Source of the DNA: Tepidisphaeraceae bacterium
GTDB taxonomy: Bacteria > Planctomycetota > Phycisphaerae > Tepidisphaerales > Tepidisphaeraceae
DNA: 9,652 nucleotides
Assembly: GCA_025450555.1 (NCBI GenBank)
Contig: JANWHF010000283.1
Location: 1 to 9,652, forward strand
Direction: 5' to 3'
The stretch's first letter is position 1, and each line of letters opens with the position of its first letter. A program made the translations under genes and the position numbers. A model generated the notes under the pieces. That model was given only the letters and a program-made list of their open reading frames with translations. It had not been told where the DNA came from and did not search any database. Shown here one piece after another: positions 1-7,359 of the stretch.

Positions 1-81
1 ATCGTGACGCATTTGAGTGTGTGCAGTACCGCCATCGCAGAACCTCCGTGCGACGTTGCCGCAAATGTCATGCATCGAATG

Positions 82-115
82 AAAAATCTCGAGAAGAAGT
101 GCGAGCTTCTTTGAG
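82..115 (-). terminator. Probable Rho-independent terminator of the phospholipase D-like gene
   Basis: Read on the minus strand just after the TAG stop at 118-116, CTTCTT (complement 94-99) and AAGAAG (complement 106-111) can pair around a 6-nt loop. A further CTC/GAG pairing (88-90 with 113-115) sits beyond a small internal loop. A run of five T on the minus strand follows (complement of 82-86). The stem is short and AT-rich, so it may be weak. Bases 1-81 to the left hold no feature I can support. Confidence 0.5.
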
Positions 116-1399
116 CTAAAGCATGTACCGTGCCCGGCTCACGCCCCATTGGACGAAGCGGTCCCAGCGGGGCCGGCGGCGCCAGGCTTCCAGCCGAATT
201 CGCTCAGAAAAGTTCATGTCATTGTCAAACAGATCGGCCATCTGCTTACTAAATTCTGGAGAGCGAACGATTGCCGACAACTCGCAGTTGTATTCGATGC
301 TGCGATAGTCGAGGTTGGTTGAGCCGACCACCGAAAGTCGCTCGTCGATGACCATCGTCTTGCTGTGGAGGATCACGCCCTGGCGTTCGTAGATTTCGAC
401 CCCTGCCGATAACAGCGTTTCATAAAACGAACGTGCACAGATACGCACAAGAGCGACGTCGCACCGCCCCGGCAGCATCAGTCGCACGCGCACCCCACGC
501 CGGGCGGCTTTGCATAATCCGTCGATCAGCGGATCGTCGGGGGCAAAGTAAGCCATGGTCATCATGATGCTTTGGCGGGCTTCGCGAAGCGTGCGATAGA
601 GAAACGATCGCAACGGGCTGTTGAGCGTCGGCGCCAGAGCCATGAGGCCAAGGTCACCGTCGTATAAATTGTCAATCAATTCTGTCTTGCGGATGCGTCC
701 GCCGCGCTTGATGTAGTTCCAGGTTTGCGCGAACGCGCGACGGAAGAGCTTTGCCCCCGGCCCGACGATGCCGATAGCGCTGTCGCGCCACAAATCACAA
801 GGCTCTAGAACCTGCGGAACAATCCACGGACCAGCGTATTCGTTGCCAATATTGAGGCCACCCAGGCCCGCGATCTGATCATCGATCACCAGCAGCTTGC
901 GATGATCGCGATTGAAAGGCCGCCAACTGTACTGGCATTCCCATGGCCGAATGGGATGAAACGTCTGAACGCGCACGCCAGAGGCGCGCAGCATTCGGAA
1001 CATCCGACGATCAGACTCGATCGATCCAAAAGAATCGTAAATGACGTAAACCGCGACGCCCCCGCGCGCCTTTTTCGCTAGCAATTCCGCAAAGGCCCGG
1101 CCCGTCTGGTCGCTGGCGAAGATGTAAACTTCCAGCCCGATATAGCGCCGTGCCGATTTGATCGCTTCATATGCTGCTGCAAGACCCTCGCCATCTTTAT
1201 AAAGCTGAACCTGCGTGCCATCACCGAGGGCCACGGAGGGCGGCGTGAGCCAGCCATCGTCGGCGGGGCCGGGTGCGACATTGACGCCGAAGGATTGTGA
1301 AGGTGGAGCAGCGTCGGCCGATTTGTGCGCGACACTCTGCGCGCGCGGCCCTTCGGTCGTTATCTTTCGCGAGATCGCGAGCTCCATACCTCGAATCAT
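116..1399 (-). CDS. Phospholipase D superfamily protein, cardiolipin synthase (ClsB)-like
   Basis: The 427-residue protein has two HKD motifs: H166-x-K168-x4-D173 (HRKLLVID) followed by GLGGLNIGNEYAG, and H345-x-K347-x4-D352 (HSKTMVID) followed by VVGSTNLDYRS. Two HKD halves form one active site with a phospho-histidine intermediate. In bacterial cardiolipin synthases they transfer a phosphatidyl group between phospholipids at the inner membrane. The first ~50 residues are polar and Ala/Pro-rich, without the two N-terminal membrane helices of ClsA, so the architecture is closer to ClsB. The C-terminus is Arg/Trp-rich (about 403-427) and could contact membrane. The gene is divergent from mrp and ends in its own terminator. 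The start is uncertain: ATG at 1399 or in-frame ATG at 1387, neither with a well-spaced Shine-Dalgarno site. A PLD-family nuclease is less likely given the length and the motif context. Confidence 0.88.
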   Translation of the reverse strand: MIRGMELAISRKITTEGPRAQSVAHKSADAAPPSQSFGVNVAPGPADDGWLTPPSVALGDGTQVQLYKDGEGLAAAYEAIKSARRYIGLEVYIFASDQTGRAFAELLAKKARGGVAVYVIYDSFGSIESDRRMFRMLRASGVRVQTFHPIRPWECQYSWRPFNRDHRKLLVIDDQIAGLGGLNIGNEYAGPWIVPQVLEPCDLWRDSAIGIVGPGAKLFRRAFAQTWNYIKRGGRIRKTELIDNLYDGDLGLMALAPTLNSPLRSFLYRTLREARQSIMMTMAYFAPDDPLIDGLCKAARRGVRVRLMLPGRCDVALVRICARSFYETLLSAGVEIYERQGVILHSKTMVIDERLSVVGSTNLDYRSIEYNCELSAIVRSPEFSKQMADLFDNDMNFSERIRLEAWRRRPRWDRFVQWGVSRARYML

Positions 1400-1447
1400 A
1401 GGGTACGACCGCGAATTCGTGCATGGGCAAAGTTGTCTTCCGACAGC

Positions 1448-1475
1448 CGGACATTCGCATCGTTGCCGCTATAAT
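1448..1475 (+). promoter_or_regulatory. Predicted sigma70-type promoter of the mrp-rtcB-DUF255 cluster
   Basis: A perfect -10 hexamer TATAAT lies at 1470-1475. Sixteen bases upstream is CGGACA at 1448-1453, matching four of six -35 consensus positions. Transcription would start near 1482, giving a leader of about 22 nt before the ATG at 1505. The site lies in the 105-bp gap between divergent genes, where a promoter is expected. Between the -10 and the ribosome site there is a small tandem repeat, CGACTCGACTC. The -35 match is imperfect. Confidence 0.55.
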
Positions 1476-1504
1476 CGATCGACTCGACTCAATCAGAGGA
1501 ATTC

Positions 1505-2575
1505 ATGGCATTGTTTCGCGATCAGGTGATGAAGGCGCTCAGTTCGGTGCAGGACCCCGAGCTTCACAAGGACCTCGTCTCGTTGAACATGGTGAAGGAC
1601 GTGCGGCTCGACGGGTCGCAGGTGTTTCTCAACATCGAGCTGACGACACCCGCCTGCCCGATGAAAGATGTGATTCGGCGCGATGTGGAATCGGCGCTGC
1701 GAAACATCGGCGCAGAGAGCGTGCATATTGACTTCAGCGCCAACACGCGCGGACCGGCAGGTCCGCCACGCGATGTACTGCCGCAGGTGCGAAATATTCT
1801 GGCGGTCGGTGCGGGCAAAGGTGGCGTGGGAAAATCGACCATGTCGCTCAATCTTGCCGTTGGGCTGGCGCGCAGCGGAGCGCGCATTGGGCTGATGGAC
1901 GGCGACGTCTATGGCCCCAGCATGCCGACGATGCTCGGCATCAAGGGGCTTCCGCCGCAGCTTCGCGGCAATCGCGTCATTCCGTTTTTCGTCCATGGCA
2001 TTCATGCCGTCACGCTCGGCGCGCTGGTGCCACCCGATAAGCCATTGATTTGGCGCGGGCCGATGGCTCACGGCGCATTCAAACAGCTTCTGCTGGACAA
2101 CACGACGTGGCCGGATCTGGATTATTTGATTGTCGATCTGCCCCCGGGCACGGGCGACATTCCGCTTGCGCTTTGCCAGTTACTGCCGTTGACCGGCGCA
2201 GTAATCGTGGCGACGCCGCAGCAGGTGGCGCTGGATGATGCGACTCGCGCCATCAACATGTTCAAGCAACTGCACGTGCCGATCCTGGGCCTTGTGGAAA
2301 ACATGAGCTATTTCGTCGGTCCCGATGGCAGCCAGCATGACATCTTCGGCCGGGGCGGAACCGAGCAGACCGCCGCGCAGATGGGATTGCCCTATCTGGG
2401 CGCGTTGCCGATTTTCACCGAGCTGCGGATCAATAGCGACAGCGGCAACCCGCCCGCCAATTTCACCGGCAATCCGACGCTGGCCGAGGCGCTGCAATTG
2501 ATCGTCGGCAAGGTCGCCGGGGAGATCAGCAAGCGGAACCTCGAGCCGAGCGCGCCGGTTTTGAATATCATTTGA
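1505..2575 (+). CDS. mrp: Mrp/ApbC/NBP35-family P-loop ATPase, Fe-S cluster carrier type, without the CxxC motif
   Basis: The 356-residue protein has an N-terminal MIP18 (DUF59) domain, about residues 5-80, including TTPACPMKD with Cys51. A MinD/ParA-like ATPase follows: deviant Walker A GKGGVGKST at 104-112, MDGDVYGPSMP at 131-141, and DYLIVDLPPGTGD at 206-218. Family members bind and hand on 4Fe-4S clusters as dimers in the cytoplasm. In E. coli-type members the ENMSY motif leads into CxxC, which holds the bridging cluster; here ENMSYF at 265-270 leads into V-G-P-D-G, so both cysteines are missing. The ATG at 1505 follows AGAGGA at 1495-1500 with 4-nt spacing. It heads the cluster and ends 17 nt before rtcB. 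The family call is secure, but cluster carriage by this variant is not shown by the sequence. Confidence 0.93.
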   Translation: MALFRDQVMKALSSVQDPELHKDLVSLNMVKDVRLDGSQVFLNIELTTPACPMKDVIRRDVESALRNIGAESVHIDFSANTRGPAGPPRDVLPQVRNILAVGAGKGGVGKSTMSLNLAVGLARSGARIGLMDGDVYGPSMPTMLGIKGLPPQLRGNRVIPFFVHGIHAVTLGALVPPDKPLIWRGPMAHGAFKQLLLDNTTWPDLDYLIVDLPPGTGDIPLALCQLLPLTGAVIVATPQQVALDDATRAINMFKQLHVPILGLVENMSYFVGPDGSQHDIFGRGGTEQTAAQMGLPYLGALPIFTELRINSDSGNPPANFTGNPTLAEALQLIVGKVAGEISKRNLEPSAPVLNII

Positions 2576-2580
2576 CCCAT

Positions 2581-2587
2581 GGAGGGG
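2581..2587 (+). promoter_or_regulatory. Shine-Dalgarno site that fixes the rtcB start
   Basis: GGAGGGG at 2581-2587 lies 5 nt before the ATG at 2593. This strong site favours 2593 over the in-frame TTG at 2572, which overlaps the mrp stop and would place this sequence inside the reading frame. Confidence 0.8.
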
Positions 2588-2592
2588 CGCGT

Positions 2593-3984
2593 ATGACCGG
2601 CAACGATCTGCTTGCGATGGGTTTCAAGCCGGGCCGCACAATCGGCATCGCGCTGCGCCTGATTCCCGCCGCGCAAGCTGCGCTGGGCGATGACGGGGTT
2701 GAGCGTGAGCTTCGCGCCGTATTGGCCGATCCGGTGCGGAATTCCACGCATCCCTATTTCTCGGAATTGGCCGATGCGATTCGCGCCGAGCAGGAGAAGC
2801 CGATCTTCATCGAGCGACCCGAGCCGGCGCCATATCAGGTTTGGGGAAAAGACATCGATGCGCTGGCGTCCGAGCAGATTACTCGCGCCGTGCGACTCCC
2901 AGTGGCGGTGGCTGGGGCGCTGATGCCTGATGCGCATGTGGGATACGGCCTGCCCATCGGCGGTGTGCTCGCGACGGAAAATGCCGTGATTCCCTACGCG
3001 GTTGGCGTGGACATCGCCTGCCGGATGCGATTGAGCGTTTTCGACATTCCCGCAAGCGATTTAAATCGGCTGAATCAGTCGCTGGTGAAGATCCTGAAGC
3101 GAGAAACCAAGTTCGGCGTGGGCGCTCATTTCAACACGCCGCTTCAGCATGATGTGATGGATGAAGATTGGACCATCACGCCGCTGACACACAAGCTCTT
3201 CGATAAAGCCCGCGAGCAGCTTGGCACTAGTGGCTCCGGCAACCATTTCGTTGAATTTGGTATTTTCACGATCGATCAGCCCGATATGGGCCTTTCGCCC
3301 GGCACCTATCTCTCGTTGCTTTCCCACAGCGGCAGCCGGGGCACCGGCGCAGGCATTGCCGATTTTTATTCCAAGCTGGCGATGTCGAAGCATCCCGAAT
3401 TGCCCGACGATCTGCGTCGGCTCGCCTGGCTCGATCTGGATAGTGAAGACGGACAGGAATATTGGGCGGCGATGAATCTCATGGGCAAATATGCCGCCGC
3501 CAACCACGAGCTGATCCACCAGCGCATCGCGAAGGCACTGGGCGAAAAACCGATTGCGAGTCTTGAGAATCATCACAACTTTGCCTGGAAGGAAAATCAC
3601 AACGGGCGGGATTTGATTGTCCATCGCAAAGGCGCGACGCCGGCCGGCAAGGGCGTGATGGGTGTGATTCCTGGATCGATGGCTTCACCCGGATTTGTCG
3701 TGCGCGGGAAGGGCAATGCGGCTTCACTCGAAAGCGCTTCGCATGGCGCCGGGCGGGTGATGAGTCGCACAGCGGCGCGCGAAAAATACCGCTGGGCCCA
3801 CGTCAAACCTCTGCTCGAGGCGGCCGGCGTGCAGCTTCTGTCGGCTGGAATCGACGAGGCCCCGGTGGTCTACAAGAACATCCACGAAGTGATGGCCGCC
3901 CAGTCGGACCTGGTCGAGGTCGTCGCGCGATTTGATCCGAAAATCGTCAAGATGGCAGATGCCGGGGAAAAACCGGAGGATTAA
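2593..3984 (+). CDS. RtcB-family RNA ligase (GTP/Mn-dependent 3'-phosphate RNA ligase), divergent subfamily
   Basis: RtcB joins RNA 2',3'-cyclic-phosphate or 3'-phosphate ends to 5'-OH ends through a GMP-histidine intermediate, serving tRNA splicing or RNA repair. In this 463-residue protein the signature positions are present: MPDAHVGYGLPIGG at 111-124, metal ligands D140 and C143 in VGVDIAC, GSGNHF with N217 and H218, SHSGSRG with H245, ENHHNF with H328, VHRKGAT at 344-349, PGSM at 360-363, and SHGAGRVMSR with the presumed guanylylated H384. It departs from the common form, for example VDIAC instead of FDINC. The canonical end near V-I-K-G is replaced by KIVKMA plus an acidic tail. The gene lies 17 nt after mrp and 4 nt before the DUF255 gene. 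No archease, rtcA, rtcR or prfH gene is in the window. The family call is firm; the physiological RNA target is unknown. Confidence 0.93.
   Translation: MTGNDLLAMGFKPGRTIGIALRLIPAAQAALGDDGVERELRAVLADPVRNSTHPYFSELADAIRAEQEKPIFIERPEPAPYQVWGKDIDALASEQITRAVRLPVAVAGALMPDAHVGYGLPIGGVLATENAVIPYAVGVDIACRMRLSVFDIPASDLNRLNQSLVKILKRETKFGVGAHFNTPLQHDVMDEDWTITPLTHKLFDKAREQLGTSGSGNHFVEFGIFTIDQPDMGLSPGTYLSLLSHSGSRGTGAGIADFYSKLAMSKHPELPDDLRRLAWLDLDSEDGQEYWAAMNLMGKYAAANHELIHQRIAKALGEKPIASLENHHNFAWKENHNGRDLIVHRKGATPAGKGVMGVIPGSMASPGFVVRGKGNAASLESASHGAGRVMSRTAAREKYRWAHVKPLLEAAGVQLLSAGIDEAPVVYKNIHEVMAAQSDLVEVVARFDPKIVKMADAGEKPED
3975..3980 (+). promoter_or_regulatory. Shine-Dalgarno site of the DUF255 gene, inside the end of rtcB
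   Basis: GGAGGA at 3975-3980 overlaps the last codons of rtcB and lies 8 nt before the ATG at 3989. It selects 3989 over the in-frame ATG at 3932, which lies well inside rtcB. The layout suggests translational coupling of the two genes. Confidence 0.75.
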
Positions 3985-3988
3985 TAGA

Positions 3989-6271
3989 ATGTCTACCGAT
4001 TCCTCCGCCTCGCATAAGCACACCAACGCGCTGATCCACGAGACTTCCCCCTATCTATTGCAACACGCGCACAACCCGGTGGATTGGCATGCTTGGGGCG
4101 AAGAGGCCTTTGCCAAGGCGGCCCGCGAAAACAAGCCGATCTTCCTGTCGGTCGGCTATTCCACTTGCTACTGGTGCCATGTGATGGAGCGGCAGAGCTT
4201 CGAAAATGAAGCGATTGCCGCCGAGATGAATCGCTTGTTTGTGAACATCAAGGTGGACCGCGAGGAGCGGCCGGATGTCGATCAGCTTTATATGACGGCG
4301 GTGCAGGTCCAGACGCGCCAGGGCGGCTGGCCGATGAGCGTTTTTCTTACCCCCAGGCTCCGCTACTTTTATGGCGGCACCTATTTCCCGCCGACTGACG
4401 CTTATGGCCGGCCCGGATTTCTGACGCTGCTGGGTGCGATCTCCGATGCCTGGCATAATCGCCGAGGCGATGTCGAGCAGACGGCTACGCAGTTCCTGCA
4501 GATTCTTCAGCAATCTTCTGAACCGCCAGCGCCGTCTGAGCCGGTGACATTCGATCGAAGAGTCATTGAATCGCTGATCGAGCAAAGCACATCCGACTAC
4601 GATCCCCGCCATGGTGGCTTTGGCGGCGCTCCAAAATTCCCGAGGCAAACGGTTCTCGAATTGCTGCTGGCCTTCCTTAAGGACGACGGCTCAAAGCAGA
4701 GCGATCTTCGCGACCGCACGGGCCGCCAGTTGATTCACACGCTCGACGCGATGGCAGACGGCGGCATTCGCGATCATCTGGGCGGCGGCTTCCATCGCTA
4801 TTCCACCGATGCCCGCTGGCTCGTGCCGCATTTTGAGATCATGCTCTACGACAACGCGATGCTCGGCTGGATCTATGGCGAGGCCTTCGCGCAGTTCCGC
4901 CAGCCCCGGCATGAAAAGGTGGCGCGGGGGATTTTCGATTTTGTCCTGCGCGAGATGACGTGCCCCCAGGGCGGCTTTTACACCGCGTTTGATGCTGAGG
5001 TGGATGCTCAGGAAGGGCTGTCTTACCTATGGACGCCAAGCCAGATCGAAGCCGTATTAGCGCGAGAGGACGCGGAGCTCTTCAATCGCGTTTACGGCGT
5101 TTCCCGCGGGCCGAATTTTGCCGATCCACATCATGGGTCGGGTCAGCCAGACCAGAACATTCTTTTCCTACCGACGCCGCTCGACGATATCGCGGCTGAA
5201 TTGAAGATCGATCAGACCGAGTTGGAGACGCGTCTGGCACCCATGCGCCAAAAACTTCTGGCGGCGCGAGCACGGCGCAAGCAGCCATTGCTGGACACGA
5301 AGATCCTCACGAGTTGGAACGCGCTGGTGATCCGTGCGCTGGCACATGGTGGAAAGATATTCGGCGAGCCTCGTTACATCGCTGCCGCGACAAAAGCAGC
5401 TGACTTTCTCTTGAAATATCACCGTCGCGATGATGGCGGACTCTATCGCACGAGCCGGGACGGCAAGACCCGATACAGCGGATTTCTCGACGATTATGCG
5501 GCCTTTGCGCAGGCGTTGCTCGCCGTTCATGATGCCACGCAAGATTCACGTTGGCTCGATCAAGCCAGATCGATCGCGCAATCGATGCTGACGCGATTTG
5601 GCGACAATCGCCCGGGCCTCTTCTTCACCGACGCGGATGCAAAGGATCTTGAAGTCCGGCAAAAGATGGCCACCGACAGCCCACTCCCGAGCGGAAACGC
5701 GTTGGCAGCTCTTTCACTGTTGGAGCTTGGCGAATTTGATGCCGCCGAGCGCATCATCGGGGCCTTTGCCGCACAGATGTTGGACTATGGCGCTGGCATG
5801 AGCGCAATGGTGCAGGCGGCGATGAATTATGTAACACGTCGGGGGCCGCTTCGAATCAATCCGGGCGAGCAATCTTTCCAAATGCCCATCCAATCGGCCG
5901 CGCGGGCCCCGGAAACCGTGCGGGCCGCGGCACGCTGGCAGACTGACCGTGAGATTCTCCTTTCGCTGGAGATTCTCGATGGATTTCATATCAACGCAAA
6001 TGATGTCTCGTCAGTCGACGCACAACTTGTTGCAACGCGCGTTACCATGATCGGCCAGGACGATGCCGCGATTGAGTATCCCCCGGCTCAACTTCAGCGG
6101 TTTGAATATTCGGAGGATTCAATCCCAGTCTACAGCGGGAAGATTCAGATCCTCATTCACCTGCCCGACAAATCCGCTCGCAGACCATCGCAACTGAGCC
6201 TGACATTCCAAGCCTGCAGCGATTCCGCCTGCCTCGCACCGGTGACGCGGACGATTGACGTGTTGGAGTAA
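3989..6271 (+). CDS. DUF255/YyaL (SPATA20)-type thioredoxin-domain protein with a fused C-terminal DsbD-alpha-like domain
   Basis: The 760-residue protein has three parts. Residues 10-170 form the DUF255 thioredoxin-like domain, with ETSPYLLQHAHNPVDW and active-site-like C60-Y-W-C63-H, then GGWPMSVFLTP and GGTYFPP. Residues ~185-615 are the family's alpha/alpha toroid, with GGFGGAPKFP, GGGFHRYS, VPHFEIMLYDNA (usually Lys where this has Ile), LLDTKILTSWNAL and PSGNALAALSLL. Residues ~640-760 are not the usual YyaL end. They resemble the DsbD/DsbC-corrector alpha domain: GFHINAND, YPPAQLQRFEYSED, PVYSGKIQI and FQACSDSACLAP with C743 and C748. There is no signal peptide or membrane helix, so it looks cytoplasmic, although DsbD-alpha domains normally act in the periplasm. 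Family function is not established; a thiol-redox role fits the cysteines. The gene starts 4 nt after rtcB. Confidence 0.88.
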   Translation: MSTDSSASHKHTNALIHETSPYLLQHAHNPVDWHAWGEEAFAKAARENKPIFLSVGYSTCYWCHVMERQSFENEAIAAEMNRLFVNIKVDREERPDVDQLYMTAVQVQTRQGGWPMSVFLTPRLRYFYGGTYFPPTDAYGRPGFLTLLGAISDAWHNRRGDVEQTATQFLQILQQSSEPPAPSEPVTFDRRVIESLIEQSTSDYDPRHGGFGGAPKFPRQTVLELLLAFLKDDGSKQSDLRDRTGRQLIHTLDAMADGGIRDHLGGGFHRYSTDARWLVPHFEIMLYDNAMLGWIYGEAFAQFRQPRHEKVARGIFDFVLREMTCPQGGFYTAFDAEVDAQEGLSYLWTPSQIEAVLAREDAELFNRVYGVSRGPNFADPHHGSGQPDQNILFLPTPLDDIAAELKIDQTELETRLAPMRQKLLAARARRKQPLLDTKILTSWNALVIRALAHGGKIFGEPRYIAAATKAADFLLKYHRRDDGGLYRTSRDGKTRYSGFLDDYAAFAQALLAVHDATQDSRWLDQARSIAQSMLTRFGDNRPGLFFTDADAKDLEVRQKMATDSPLPSGNALAALSLLELGEFDAAERIIGAFAAQMLDYGAGMSAMVQAAMNYVTRRGPLRINPGEQSFQMPIQSAARAPETVRAAARWQTDREILLSLEILDGFHINANDVSSVDAQLVATRVTMIGQDDAAIEYPPAQLQRFEYSEDSIPVYSGKIQILIHLPDKSARRPSQLSLTFQACSDSACLAPVTRTIDVLE

Positions 6272-6317
6272 CTCAACCCCTGCTTACCTCGCCGATGGGC
6301 GGGCATATGATGGGCTC

Positions 6318-7124
6318 ATGAAATTTCGCAAGCCGCCGCTGAGGATCCAGGTAACAACGCTTTGGGATTACCCGTCGCAGCATTATGGCCAGGGAACGCA
6401 GGGTGACCCGAATTACCGCGGGGCCACGCCGAGCTACATCATTTGGAATCTGCTGTCGCGATACACTCGGCCCAATGATCTGGTGGTCGATCCGTGTGCG
6501 GGGAGTGGGACGACGCTGGATGTGGCACGGGATCTGGGGCGACGGGGGCTGGGGTATGACGTGCATCCGACGCGGAAGGATATTTTTCGGGTCGATGCGC
6601 GGTCGCTGCCGCCGGAGTTGAGCGAGAAGGCGGATTTTGTGTTCATGGATCCGCCCTATTCGACGCATCTCGATTATGGCCCCGATCCGCGGGACCTGGG
6701 CAAGCTGGATGCAGCCGGCGGGGCCTATTACGAGGCGATGGCGAAGGTGATCGAGGAGATCAATCGCATCCTCAAGCCGGACCGGTACATGGGGTTGTAT
6801 GTCAGTGATTCGTTTGTGAAGGGGAAAGGGTTTTATCCGATAGGGTTCGAGCTATTTTCATTGCTTAAGCAGAAGCTGGAGCCGGTAGATATCGTTTCGG
6901 TCACGCGGCATAACAAGACTCTGGAGATGGGGAACTATCGCCGGGCGGCGGAGGAAGGAAACTTCTTTCTGCGGGGGTTCAACTATCTATTCATTATGTA
7001 TAAGGTGTCCAAGGCGGGGCAGAAACCGCGAGAGCTTTTAACTGGGCAGAACGATCTGGCGGGCGAGCTTCATCAATCCGGCGCGGCAAAAAAATCATCG
7101 CAAAATACTGAAAAGCGGCCATAA
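6318..7124 (+). CDS. Amino-methyltransferase of the N4-cytosine/N6-adenine DNA methylase type, orphan
   Basis: The 268-residue protein has the SAM-binding motif DLVVDPCAGSGTT at 54-66, an acidic strand end GLGYDVHP at 78-84, and catalytic DPPY at 111-114, with a motif-X-like segment (TPSYIIWNLLSRY) before them. SAM motif first and DPPY soon after leaves no room for a target-recognition domain between them, so one, if present, lies C-terminal (gamma-like order). These enzymes methylate exocyclic amino groups of bases. A conserved-looking C-terminal block holds VSVTRHNK, AAEEGNFFLRGFNYLFIMYK. No restriction gene is nearby, so it is an orphan here. The ATG at 6318 is preferred to an in-frame TTG at 6255 that overlaps the DUF255 stop; the Shine-Dalgarno site is weak. 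Codons lean to GGG, GCG and ACG more than in the upstream genes. An RNA substrate cannot be excluded. Confidence 0.8.
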   Translation: MKFRKPPLRIQVTTLWDYPSQHYGQGTQGDPNYRGATPSYIIWNLLSRYTRPNDLVVDPCAGSGTTLDVARDLGRRGLGYDVHPTRKDIFRVDARSLPPELSEKADFVFMDPPYSTHLDYGPDPRDLGKLDAAGGAYYEAMAKVIEEINRILKPDRYMGLYVSDSFVKGKGFYPIGFELFSLLKQKLEPVDIVSVTRHNKTLEMGNYRRAAEEGNFFLRGFNYLFIMYKVSKAGQKPRELLTGQNDLAGELHQSGAAKKSSQNTEKRP

Positions 7125-7359
7125 CCTTTGAAGGCGCATGGGGTCGAGAGGGCGCGGCAGGCAGTTGAATTGGGCGTTAATATGCGGAAGACAGAAACGC
7201 GCGGCGTGGCGGAGCTGACGCGCTATGGAAGAGAAGGCATTACGAAATTGTGAAATTCTGGATTCGACTGGGGCGTCTGGCGATAATGCGCGGCGGTTTC
7301 AGGTTCTCGTGCGCAACTGGACTACTCAGGGGTACTCTAGATTCAAACATAGGAGTCGT
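7125..7359 (+). other. Intergenic region between methyltransferase and secreted-protein genes
   Basis: This 235-bp stretch has no convincing gene. The reading frame of the next gene is open back to an ATG at 7225, but those 45 extra residues precede a signal peptide and have no good ribosome site. I see no clear terminator after the methyltransferase. A -10-like GATAAT at 7282-7287 lacks a good -35. A promoter for the next gene is expected here but cannot be pinned down. Confidence 0.4.
7351..7355 (+). promoter_or_regulatory. Shine-Dalgarno site of the secreted-protein gene
   Basis: AGGAG at 7351-7355 lies 4 nt before the ATG at 7360. Together with the signal peptide that starts there, it fixes the start against the upstream in-frame ATG at 7225. 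Confidence 0.65.

Noticed and set aside
1..114. Open frame entering from the left edge and ending in TGA at 112-114
   Set aside because: Thirty-seven codons with no recognisable motif; it could be the end of a convergent gene, but nothing supports it.
1395..1400. TATGAT on the minus strand as a -10 giving a leaderless phospholipase D-like transcript from ATG 1387
   Set aside because: No supporting -35 (TGCACG at the right distance), so it is not better than chance.
1493..2071. Long minus-strand open frames opposite mrp, rtcB and the DUF255 gene (also 3061-3624 and 4055-4648)
   Set aside because: They are antisense shadows of well-supported genes and show no domain motifs of their own.
6255..6317. 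TTG start extending the methyltransferase by 21 residues
   Set aside because: It overlaps the preceding gene's stop and the extra residues look unlike a conserved N-terminus; ATG 6318 is preferred.
7282..7287. GATAAT as a -10 box for the secreted-protein gene
   Set aside because: The hexamer at 17-bp spacing upstream (TGGATT) matches the -35 consensus at only three positions.
7225..7359. Upstream in-frame ATG extending the secreted protein by 45 residues
   Set aside because: It would bury the signal peptide, and the ATG at 7360 has AGGAG in front of it.
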